A stretch of 64,000 nucleotides of DNA. It comes from Litoditis marina (lineage: Eukaryota; Nematoda; Chromadorea; Rhabditida; Rhabditidae). Of the stretch, positions 1-11,500 are shown piece after piece. Each line of letters opens with the position of its first letter. Positions within the stretch are counted from its first letter, which is position 1. The position numbers and the translations under genes are program-made. The notes beneath the pieces were generated by a model. It worked only from the letters and a program-made list of their open reading frames with translations. It was not told where the DNA came from and did not search any database. The DNA is taken from the NCBI GenBank assembly GCA_964036275.1, contig OZ038437.1, positions 9,248,304 to 9,312,303 on the forward strand, given 5' to 3'.

Positions 1-1417
1 CACTTTGACCAGTCATCATCTTCAGGTAATACTTTATGTTCTCGTTCTGCGTTAACCAATCCAGGCCAACCAGACTACTTGCATGAGAAACATATGCACC
101 ACCAGTACCGTATTCACCTTTCATCTTGAAATGACAGCTCAGTTTTCCAAGCACTCTTATAGGCTTTCCATTGGCATCCGCAACTCGAATTTTGGACTTC
201 TCAAGATTAGCTTCACCCAGCTTCTTCCAATCGTGTACATTCAACAATGTCACGTCCGAACCAGTATCGAGTTGAAAATCGATTTTCACTCCTTCGATAT
301 CTACTGGTAGGTAACGTCTCACATCGTTCACTTTCAGCTTCTTCTCTGAAGACTTGACAACAACCGAGTTGTTCACACGAGCTTTTCCAGATGAATTAGC
401 AGTGTACTTGGCTATTTGCTCACAAAACTCTTGCTTGTGACCGCTCCTCTTGCACTTGCCACACGTCCACTTTTTGGCCTTACAGTGTCTCGATAAGTGA
501 CCATCCTTTCCACAGTTCCAGCACAATCTACCAATGTGCTCAACTTGATCTTGACCTTGAAGCTGTGACTCTACCGCATACACTCGCTGGGAATCACTTT
601 GAACCATCTTCGCCTCTCGCTTGATGTTCAACCAACTGTCACACTCCTTATACAGGTATCTCAACGTTACCGCTTGCTTGTCTGCATACCGCCTGTCCAA
701 AAACATGAGCAGTCTTGTTTTCAGGTCATTATCTCTGTTTGACTTCAAACCAGATATCCAGAACAATGCCTTCAAACAATCTTTGTCAAGCTCCTGGAGT
801 TTTGCTCTCTCACACTGTTCATTCACTCGCCCAGTGTACTCCATATAATCTTCCGATTCAATCTTCTCGAGCTTCAGACAATTGTATCTCTCCGTGAATA
901 CTGATGTTTTCACATCAAACATCTCTTTCAAAATTTCCAGAGTTTCAGCAAACTCCAACTCAGCCGTGGTCTTTGGCAGAATATGACTCTTGTAACGATC
1001 GAAAACTTCATTCGACAGTTTGCCAATCAACAGTCTCACTTTAGATTTATCATCCAACAGTGCACCGTCAACAGTGAACACTTCACCATATCGAATATAC
1101 CAACGTGAGAATGTGAGATCACTCTCAGGATCAAATACAAAGGTTGTCAGCCTTGCATTCAAATCACTCATCAATCGGGCTGCAGTCGTTATCGGAGAAC
1201 CAACACTCGTACCACTACGATCTTGAACATTAGCAACATCATCTTGAACATTAGCAACACCACTTTGAAGTAACTTCAACTGGTCTCTTTGCATGTCTAA
1301 CTGCTCTTGGTGAATCCTCATCCTCTCCTCTTGTTGCTTGAATTGCTCTTGTTGACCTTTCAACAATTCCAACAGCAAATTCTGCATGTTCGTGTCCTGT
1401 TGTTGTTGTCCCTCCAT
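1..1417 (-). CDS. Ty3/Gypsy-like gag-protease ORF (left part off the window)
   Basis: An uninterrupted minus-strand frame runs from an ATG at 1417 to the window edge, about 472 codons, and continues beyond it. The first 45 residues are glutamine-rich and probably coiled coil. Next comes a gag-like core, then two CCHC zinc knuckles of spacing C-x2-C-x4-H-x4-C, starting near residue 299 (CWNCGKDGHLSRHC) and residue 319 (CGKCKRSGHKQEFC). A retropepsin-type active site, DTGSDVTLL, follows at residue 384. This order is that of a single gag-pol frame of nematode Ty3/Gypsy retrotransposons; the knuckles package RNA and the protease cleaves the polyprotein. RT and integrase would lie left of position 1. 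The frame is open throughout, so the copy may be young. A BEL/Pao assignment is less likely given the DTG motif and single frame, but the missing RT would decide. Confidence 0.85.
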   Translation of the reverse strand, partial: MEGQQQQDTNMQNLLLELLKGQQEQFKQQEERMRIHQEQLDMQRDQLKLLQSGVANVQDDVANVQDRSGTSVGSPITTAARLMSDLNARLTTFVFDPESDLTFSRWYIRYGEVFTVDGALLDDKSKVRLLIGKLSNEVFDRYKSHILPKTTAELEFAETLEILKEMFDVKTSVFTERYNCLKLEKIESEDYMEYTGRVNEQCERAKLQELDKDCLKALFWISGLKSNRDNDLKTRLLMFLDRRYADKQAVTLRYLYKECDSWLNIKREAKMVQSDSQRVYAVESQLQGQDQVEHIGRLCWNCGKDGHLSRHCKAKKWTCGKCKRSGHKQEFCEQIAKYTANSSGKARVNNSVVVKSSEKKLKVNDVRRYLPVDIEGVKIDFQLDTGSDVTLLNVHDWKKLGEANLEKSKIRVADANGKPIRVLGKLSCHFKMKGEYGTGGAYVSHASSLVGLDWLTQNENIKYYLKMMTGQS

Positions 1418-1758
1418 GTTGTTTAGTGCGTATTTGCTCCAAATGAAAATTTGGGCAGCACTTCTCCTGACCTGCGCTAGAAACAATCAATTGAAAAATT
1501 GGGCAGCACTTCCCCTAAGGAAAAGGCTTTACCAGCAATTCAACTGGGTGCTCACTTCGCGGGGGTCGGTGACAGTACTTACAGTCTCGTACAGACCTAG
1601 CACTCCACAACAAACAGATTGTTCTGATTCCCGCTTAACAGGTTTCAGAGTTACTACGCCTCGTTTGCTTCACAAGACGCAGCCAATAAAGTGTCGATCT
1701 CTTCGTACAAGAGACTTTGTAGACGACAATAAACAGGGAAACAACAACAACAACTTTT
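1418..1758 (-). mobile_element. 5' leader of the Ty3/Gypsy-like element
   Basis: This stretch separates the primer-binding site from the gag start on the minus strand. Open frames on either strand here are short and look unlike protein. It is read as the untranslated leader of the element. Confidence 0.55.
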
Positions 1759-1775
1759 GCCTATCCTGATCGCCA
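1759..1775 (-). other. Probable tRNA primer-binding site
   Basis: Read on the minus strand this is TGGCGATCAGGATAGGC, four bases downstream of the proposed LTR end (ACAACA-TAAC-TGG). TGG at the start pairs with the CCA of a tRNA 3' end, as in LTR-retroelement primer sites. The matching tRNA was not identified. Confidence 0.55.
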
Positions 1776-1779
1776 GTTA

Positions 1780-2365
1780 TGTTGTATCCTTACCACAAAG
1801 GATCAACACTGATAACACACAAAGATATTAACACCAAGGTTTATACCTGTACAAGCAAGGAGACTGGTGAGGAAGACCGTTTCATTCGTAGGCAGCAGAT
1901 ACAATACTATTGATAGACGAGAAACGCGACACGTTACTTCACACGTGTGCGCAAATATGCTAAACAGTTAACATGTTACGACAGGAATGAAATAGTCTTG
2001 TGTGTAACTACACAACAGAAAAGTCATTTTGCAATCTCAGGTCATCTATTGCAAAAACAACACCGATTTTTAACCCACACTGTAATAAACAATAATACAG
2101 CCACAATAAAACTTTTATTCTCTATCCGAAAACAGCTCACAGGTAACACGTCCCGAAGAAATCAACAAGATTCATGCCCTAGTGGAACATTAACAACAGC
2201 GAGTAGAAAAGCGAACCGAAACAACTCGGCTACAATAGAATAGAACAACAAACGACAAACACCCCCAGGCATAGAACCAACAGAAACTGCCCGCGTTACT
2301 AACAAAGTACCTAACTCAACAACAACATTTTATACCTAAGATTGAAGCAGCTGGCAAGAACAACA
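1780..2365 (-). mobile_element. 5' LTR of the Ty3/Gypsy-like element (boundaries proposed)
   Basis: On the minus strand the segment starts TGTTGT and ends ACAACA, a short inverted terminal repeat with TG..CA ends. A TATA box (TATAAAA, 2334-2328) precedes an AATAAA signal (2119-2114) by about 200 bp, the expected U3-R-U5 order. The primer site follows the end. The partner LTR lies outside the window, so the boundaries rest on these signals and not on a repeat comparison. Confidence 0.5.
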
Positions 2366-2518
2366 AGTGACTATCAACCCGAACAACTCAATCAATCGAT
2401 ACCAAACGTGAAACGTGTCTAGTTAAAGGCACCCTATCGGCAACGCGGGCCACCTCCGAGTGGCTCTACACATGGGTCAACGGAAACAGGGAGAGAAGGA
2501 CGTAAACCGGTGAAACGT
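2366..2518 (-). other. 3' UTR remnant of eif-3.C up to the LTR
   Basis: Only about 150 bp separate the eIF3c stop codon from the proposed LTR end. No AATAAA is seen on the minus strand in this stretch, so the transcript may end at a variant signal or use the signal inside the LTR. Confidence 0.4.
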
Positions 2519-5500
2519 CTAGAACTTCTTCTGCGAGTCGCGATCGCGACGTCTCGAGCTGCTGCTGTTCTGGTTTCCTCCCCACGCGCCGCCTCCTCTC
2601 TTGCCCTCCGATTGACCGGCACGACGATCACCCTGTAAATTTCGATTATTATATATCGATTATATTATATAATAATATGATATTGATTATGCAATCACCA
2701 CGGTTATTGAGTTAGTCCGTTGTAGCACAACTTCTCAAATCCAATAGTAAATGCTTGGATTTGGAGCGGAAGAAATTCAAGAACAAATTAAACGCGGTTT
2801 GGAACTTCTTAACATTTTAACTTGTACACTTCTTTTCCGTTACGTCACGTTAGCATGCTATAATACAAACGACCTTATTTCCATCAAAGCGTCATATCTG
2901 GCAAGGGCGCACAAGATTTACGACCAATCCCAATCCAACTACCTCCATAAAACCAGCAATGGGGTGAGATATATCAAACAACGACATGAGCAAATGTAGT
3001 TCGAGCATATATGAATGTCGCGTTGCAACACTTGGTTGACGCTATCTAACCCAATATGAGGCCGTCTCTTACGTATCCACTGGGATATTCAAAATATTAG
3101 GTTTTGAGATTCGGAACAACCGACTACTGAATTATCGACTCGTTTTTCACACATTCTTTTCGGTATCCACAAAAACGTGAATAACCATAAAATGAACTAT
3201 AGCTACCTGGTAGTTTCCACCGGATCCCTTCTGCTTGTCTCCCTGTCGGTCTCCCCTCCCCGGGAACCAGGCACCCGGACCGGAATAGCCGGATCTCCCC
3301 GTACGGGGCTCCAGAATCTGAAACAACGAACATAACAATAGCAATGAGGACTACACAGAGCTTTTTGCTTATCAGCGATAGTGTATTTCACCAACGATGT
3401 CATTTGACATACAAATGATCTGAAATTTTGCGAGAGATCCTTTAAAAACTAGGCTCAAATTTCACAAGCAAACAACCAATTATGCCAGCTGCATCGCCAC
3501 CAATTCCAGGGTTCGTTCTCATTCCCACCATCTCAACCCAACCAACCTGCTCATTGTTCTCGGCCAGCGTCTGTAATTTGTCCGTCAGGTTGAGGGCCAA
3601 CATCTGCAGGCGACTCGGCTCCACGCGGTGCATGATCAGACAGTCCGTGGGCTCGTCCAGCGTGGCTGACAACTCTTCCTGGATGATCATCTTGCTGAAA
3701 AAATAGACGGAGTTTGGGGAAATACAAACTTTATTCAGATTGTACATGGAATGATCATCTTGCTGGAAAATGGAGCAACATTGAAAAAAAACGTGTGATT
3801 GTAGATGAAAAACCACTACAACCTTGATAATAATGAGAAATGTACGGGGTAAAAAGGGTGTTTGAAGACGAATCAGGGTTTAGAAAAAAGGGATATGCAT
3901 TCAAAAACACTGTCAAAAAAAATCGGAAAACGCACTAATTTTCGCTAATATCAAAAAATTATGAATTATCTGATAATTGACGCAAAAATATGATCTTTTT
4001 ACTGTCTGGACTGCTTTTCGGAATGTAGGCACACTTTACTGATGTGTATATAAATAATAATTCATTCAACTAATACATACCTGATGACGCTGTGCACCTG
4101 CTTCTTCTCCAGCTCAAACATCGTGGCCAGTTTGTCCAGAGAGACTGTCGTGTAGACAGTCGAGTACATCAGAAGGTAAGTTCTGAAATCACCTTATTCC
4201 GAGCATTTCAACTTTTAAGTTTATAAACGCAATTCGCCAGATAAATAAAGCTTTGCGCAACTAAAAATCACACACTCGAGAGATTGATACCAACCTGAGA
4301 GACTCCTCCTGAATACGACGCATTACCATCTCCTTGACAGTATCAGCGTTACGGAACAGATTCCAAACCTAAAAAATCAAACATCATACAACCGTAGCAG
4401 CCTTTCGAATACTGAAAAAATTAGTGAAGGCTGGCATGTCTCGATTACATGAAAACGGATATTTCAAAATACGTAGTAACAGCCCATGTTTTCTTTTTAG
4501 ACAACTGCTGAAGCATGCAGGAATCCACAGCCCTTCGTTTACATCCTTCCTACTCCCACCTAATTTTATCTCCGTTTTATGTTGTGTCGAACACACCCGG
4601 TACCTGTAAGCAGATAAAACCTGGTTCTACGAAACAAACAGTAAACTACCTTCTGATTCATCTTCTCGTTGACGATGTAGTCTCTGCACTTGATCCAATC
4701 TCCGGCCAACATGGCTCTAGAGGCGGCCACCACGTGTTCACGGGTGTTCTCGGGAGGACCCACAAGAGACGCCTGCAAAATATGAAAAGTCACTATTCAC
4801 TAACATTTGAACGAGTGGATAGTATATAAATCCTATTCGGAGTAAGCCTGAGAATGTACACAAATCTGCACGATTCATAAATTACGGAAATACCAAGCAG
4901 ATCACAGTATGTAACTTTATTGGGTATGGAACGACACTCTTAAAAGAAAACGTTAAAAAAATCCCAAATAGCTCTCCCAAATCTCAGATATGAAAAGGCC
5001 CCAACCCACCTTCTCGCTCTGCTTCAGCTGGTAGTGGAAGCTTCTGCTCAGCAGCCGGCGTCTCATCTCGAACTCGCAGCTGGCCATGTGGGGAATCTCC
5101 AACAGCATGGAGCAGATCAGATAGACGCACTCCATCAGCTCCACGTTGATGTGCATGTGATAGGGCACTTGGCGTTGACGCTCGCTCTTCTCCTGCAATA
5201 GAAAGAGGGTACTTGTGAATCATTCCACTCTGATGCATCATGCATACTTGATGATTCTTGAGTTTCTTCTCGCTGGTCACCTCAATCCACTACCACACTT
5301 CAGGAAGGTGCGAGTATCCCACCAAAAAATAACCAGTTTTTCATCAGATTCGTGAAAATTCACGACTTTCAATCAAAAATAGGCCAATTCCTCCGATTTC
5401 GACTAAAATGGAGTTTATAATTTTATTCTCGCTGTTCGGACAACATCACCAAAGTCTGAACGAAAGTAGCACCAACCTGCTCCGCAGTCCTGTCGTGCTG

Positions 5501-8500
5501 TCGCATGGCGACCGCCTGTGCCAACAGCTCCTTGGCCCTTTGCGTGTTCTGGATCTCCGACAAACCCTGGTGGGCCTCCCGGATAAAACCGTGGCGGAAC
5601 GCACACAGACCCAGCTGGCAGATGGTACGGTTGTACAGGATCTGAAACCAATGATGCAATTTGCAAAAAAAATTGTGAAGGGAAAGTTTGTAAATAAAAC
5701 TGTAGCCCGCTTAGAAGAAGCTCCTGCCAGAAATCGCGCGCAGCGCGAAGCGCTGTGCGAGATTTGTCTTTGGTCCGGCTAATGCGCGCTTTCATTTTTT
5801 TAGTTCACTCTCAAAAAGGTCCAATTGTGCAAATCAGAACTTTTTATGATTTGCTGATTTTCTATGGCACATTTACGAGTTATGTTCGAAATTTGAACAA
5901 AATTGATTGAGTTTGAGCCGAGTTATGACGTTATGCGCTTCATGCAGACCGCCAACTTCCGCCGTGTTTCCTTCCGTCCTTCCGTCTGTGTTGGTGCGCA
6001 CTCCTGGGAAATTTTTATGTGTGAACCGATTTGACTGAAAATTTGGGACACGATAGATATCCCACTCAAACCTTGGGGGCGCAAACTTTTTTTCGAAAAA
6101 AATTTTTTTTCATCAAGTTATAGGTCTTTGAAAATGTCTCTGCGTCTCTTCATTTCGTGCACTCTCTCGCCCTCTCTGTCGGGGTAAATCAAATTGCGTT
6201 ATAACTCAGCTCAGTCCTAACCAATTCAAGTAAAATTTGAAGTATGATACCACCACATGAACTGACATCGATTTAGATGTAAGTCTTCTACTGATGACGT
6301 CATCGAGGATTCTGGAGCTCGGATGACGTCATTTTTGAAAAGTGCAAAGTTGACGTCACATTTATTTTCAAATGATGGTAATATCTTAGAAAGGGTCAAT
6401 TAACGGTGAAACTCAATCTAAGAGTGACGTATTCTGGGATTCTGGAGACCAGATGACGTCATTATTGAAAAGTGCAAAGTTGACGTCACATATATTTTCA
6501 AATGCTGAAAATGTCTTAGAAAGAGTCAATTAACGGTGAAACTCAATCTAAGAGTGACGTATTCTGGGATTCTGGAGACCAGATGACGTCATTTTTGAAA
6601 AGTGCAAAGTTGACGTCACATATATTTTCAACTGCTGAAAATATTTTAAAAAAGGTATATTAACGATAAAACTTCATCTAAATATGACTCATTCTGGAAT
6701 TCAGAAGGCCAGATGACGTCAACTTTTGAAAAAATTGACGTGAAATATGTTTTCGAATGCTGGAAGTTTCTTAAAAATGGTCAATTCACGATGAAAGTTC
6801 ATTCAAACATGACGTATTCTGGGATTCTGAAGGGCAGATGAACTAAGTTTCTAGAACTGCAATGTTGACGTCATATTTTTTTCCGAATGATGGTAATACT
6901 TGACAAGTGGTTGATTAAGGAAACAATTTTATCTGCACCGTACAGATCAAACCACATACCTACGGCATGTATACAAAAAGAGAAAAATTCATGAAAAAGT
7001 GGGGGCCTAACGAATGTAAGATTTGTCTTCTGCTGTGCGCCCCTTAGACAACTACTCTCAAATGGAACAGCTACTGCTACAAAAACCGAAAAATACTAAT
7101 ATACTCAAGTATAACTGTTCATTACAAACATACAAAAGTCGTAAAATATTTTCTCAAACCTGTAAACTAGAATCTACAAATCACAGATGTTAACTCAACG
7201 TACTCAATTATAGAGTTCCTGGTTTTGTGCACAATGGTTGGCATTTTTTGTCATTACTTCAATTCTAGGTGCTATAACGTTTGTCATATTATTCAACAGT
7301 TGTTCTCTCTTTCGCAGCTGTGACTTGTAGATTCTAGTTTACAGGTTTGAGAAAATATTTTACGACTTTTGTATGTTTGTAATGAACAGTTATACTTGAG
7401 TATATTAGTATTTTTCGGTTTTTGTAGCAGTAGCTGTTCCATTTGAGAGTAGTTGTCTAAGGGGCGCACAGCAGAAGACAAATCTTACATTCGTTAGGCC
7501 CCCACTTTTTCATGAATAGTTCACTTGTGTTTCGATTTTCAGGATTTCCCGATTTAGTGATTTAGTAAAAGCCTTACAACAACAGTTACACACTTTCGAT
7601 AGGACAAGGTAAGTTAACATTATTATGTTTTTTTTCTAACATATATCATAACCAACCTGTGTATCGATATCCGAATGGTCTACGATGGCCTGAAGATGAC
7701 TCATGAGCATCATATCCCTGGCTCTCTGCCACTCGTCGTGCAACGCGAGGAAGTAGATGTGACACAACATGGCGCGCTGTCTGTTAACGAGGAAGATGCA
7801 TACACAGAGCAAGTTTGATGAATTCCATAAGTTCTCCTTATAACTTATACCCAGCTTGTTTACCCTAATAAAATTGTAATTAACTTAACAGATAAATATG
7901 ATCCATACATTTATCCCCTTTACTCCTCAAGATGATGCATCTATCGATTGTATGAAACTAGGACCGACGCGAAACTCAATTTTCTCTGATGCTAAACGCA
8001 AATTCGGTTCAAAACAAACGTTTTAAACTCTTATAACAACGCTGTCTCTATCAGTGCTGATACAAACCTTAGTCTCTTTTCCTCGTCGAGAGAATAGATC
8101 TTCTTGCACAGACGATCCATGATGTTGGACACTGGCTCCTCGCCTTCCTTGGTCTCTTGGTACTGAAACATGCGTTAATGAATGGCATGTACTAATATAT
8201 GAAAACAACGTATAAACTGATTATCACCATTTTCAACCGAAGATCTCCTGAAAGGAAATATATACTGAATTAGTTAGAGATTTTCATAAAAACTACAAAA
8301 TCTTTTTAACATACCTTATAATACAAATGCTCGATGCGCATCATGTAGACTCGGCAGACCTCGTCCACGTCGAAAATGTTCAGATGCATTCGCTCCTCCA
8401 CGTAGCCCTGAGTGCGCTCAATCATGTCGCACATGTCCTTCTCACCCTTCAGCCTGGAATGAATTCTTATAAGCTTTCGGGAAAACGATCAAATTGAAGA

Positions 8501-11500
8501 AATAAAACGGATCTGACCCACACCCACCCATCAAAACACGAGAACCTACAAAAAACAAATGGAGCCGAGAAACTGCACATTGGAGAGTACGGCTCTTTTT
8601 CAGAAACCACAGAAACAAAACTACCGGTATACTACAGGTATACGTACTTCTCAATGTAGTCGTTCGAGTGACAGTCGGCATTCTGAAGAATCTTCGTCAA
8701 CTCGTTGTCCAGACGCTGCACGGTCATCAAGAACGAACCCTGTACACGGTAGTCGTCAGACTCGTCCTGAAACAGTGATTATTTGCATAAACGGAAAGAA
8801 AGAAATACTTTGTTTATAATAAAAATATTCGGCCAGCAGCCGTGCGTATGGCAAGGTAACTTATGCACTTTGCTGAATAGGCACCAGACAGAAAACACTT
8901 TGAATAACGGGACTGACTCATTCTGCTGACCCAAATGGGAGATTTGAGGTATTCACACTTCCAACCGGAAAAGAGGGTAGAGGGGTGCCATTTTGGGAAA
9001 TAGTCACATCATAATTATGTCTGTTCCACTTCCTTCACATATAGAACACTATAAGATAAGATGACCATCAAGTTCCAAACCTTTAGATTCTCCTCCTCCT
9101 CGGTGAATTTAATGGAGAGTTTCACTTTGGGGTTGGCGATGAGCATGTTCATCAGATCACTGACAGCTTCCATCGTACTGGAATAGTTTCAATGAAGTCA
9201 TTCCATAATTACATTCAAATTTGTCGGGACCATAGTTATAGGTTATCGAAAGGGATATTTCAGCGTTCAGGACTATTTCAGAGTATTTCTACAAGAAATC
9301 CACTAACTTTGTGAAATTGGAGAATTCCATATGATCACTGATCTTCGTGTTCAGCTCAAACAACGACGAGATGATGTTGAACATCAATTTGACGAGAATT
9401 CCAGCTCCGAGCTTCTTCTGCAAAAAAAGAATAGTCTTCACAACAGAACTTTCTAGCAATCCATGGATGGGTAACGGACTGGCATAAAAACAGTTGCGTG
9501 AAAAAGACTGACAACGCGAATCGTCATGATTTGGATGTACCTCAATGGTCGAATAGTTACTTACATTTTCATTGTGAATTTCAACGCTTCACTTGTTAGG
9601 ATGACTAATCTGAACTTGAGCTGATCATGGTATTTCGAAGATGGGCATTGCTATTAAACTAGTTTTTCCATCTATGTTTCCGGTTTCCAGCTGAATAATG
9701 ATTATATATATCCCACCTCCTCGGCAATCTTGTAGAGATCCTGCAGAATGCGCACGTGCTGCTTCCTGTCCGTTCCGAGACGACCACGAGAAGCCATCAC
9801 CTCAGCGATTTTGGCGATCATTGCCTAAAATAACGAGAAATGAATTACAAGATTTGCATCGGCTTTCTTACAACCCATACCCTAACTAAGAATCCACTTT
9901 GGAGTAAAAGCTATTCATGCGTTCTTTGAGCTGTCAGAAAGATAAAAATAATTTACCTACTGAAACTGAGCATGCACACCATCTATATTTCGAATTCCCG
10001 CTTTTTCAATTTTGTGTCTAAATTTTATAGCTCATTGAATATTTTTAATAGAGGGCAGAAAGGAAAGCTAGTTTAGGTACCCCGGGGTACCTAAATATAA
10101 CATTGCGCGCGCCAAAACAGGCAAACGCGTGTCAACCGCATGCAAACTAGGTTCGTTACTTCGAATCAAAAGTTATACTTATCGGTTTGTCTTGATAAGC
10201 TCTTTCATACTAACTTTCCTTTCTGCCCCCTTTAAACCCAACCCCGACAACCAACCTCGTGCGTGACTTCCTGTTTCGGTTCGAAGAGCTGGACGTTCTT
10301 CTCCTTCGTGATCGGAGTCCATTCTCCCTCACCGTCATCCTCATCGTCCATCACCTCTTGCGGCTGCAAATATTAACTTTAGATGTCAGATGCTTAAAGT
10401 ATTCCTAGCAAAAGTGGAGGAATCATTGAAGTTCACTTAAAATAATGGAAAAAACGGTCATTCCTTAATTGTCCGCTAGATTGAACCAAATGAGTCTAAA
10501 TACGTCGTCAGTTGGGTGTGACGGTAAAAGTGAAATATTTAGTCGAACAAAAAGTAAGAGGTTTTTTCAGTGTCTCACCTTCTTGTCCTTGTCCTCTCTG
10601 CGCTTCTTCCTCTGCACCTTCTTGTCGTCGACAACTTCGGGCTCTTCTTGGAACTCCTTCCTAAACGAGAAGACAATAAAAAACGTGCCTTCTTTGATTA
10701 CACGATGAAATACTGAGCTGAAAGAGCCGAATAATTGTGTCGTGTTTCCGATGTACACAATTTATTGATTATAACAACTTTCACTGTTTCTATCAAAATA
10801 CTGAGTTTTCACGTAATTAAATTGAAATAGCCCATTGTTGTGGAATGTGCCTTCTGGTATGCAAACGTAAAATACCCCCTCATTTTGATGTTGACTGATG
10901 GCCACTATTGCCCGGTTTTGACCGGGGCATGCTCAATTTTTGGCGTAATGTTGCATATTCTCGGTGAAACTAGAAACATTTCTTGTTTTTCAATAAAATG
11001 CTTAATTTTTGGGGACGCTCATGCTCACTTTTTTCGAACTGATGTGAACCTTTTTTACGTATGCTGGTATGTTCACTTACTTGAGGAAATACTTGCGCAG
11101 ATCCTCCATCTTCCTGGTATCGAAGTCCATATCACTGTCGCTGTCGGAGGAACTATCGCCACCATCCGACAACCAGTCACTGTCAGAGTCGGAATCGCTT
11201 CCAGACTCAAAATCAATACTTTTTAAAACAAAAGAAGAGATCTAACAGAAAATGGGTAGTATGCAGGTATATGCTGCAAAGTAGCCCACTACCCTCATTT
11301 ACCTATGAGACAAAATCTTTGATCTCTATATCACGGGACCTTATTTCCTTGTTTGTCTCATAATGACGTAGTAAATGAGTTGAGCCTATTCTATTTAGTT
11401 ATATTTCCCAACTACTTAGCTTACCATTCTAACCACCAGAACGCCACAGATTAGTTCATGTAACAAGCAAACTTCTTACCTGGCTCTTGGCAGGTCGTGC

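Noticed and set aside
7293..7481. 62-codon frame in the right arm of the 529-bp palindrome
   Set aside because: Arises from the transposon arm; its mirror in the left arm is not open in the same way.
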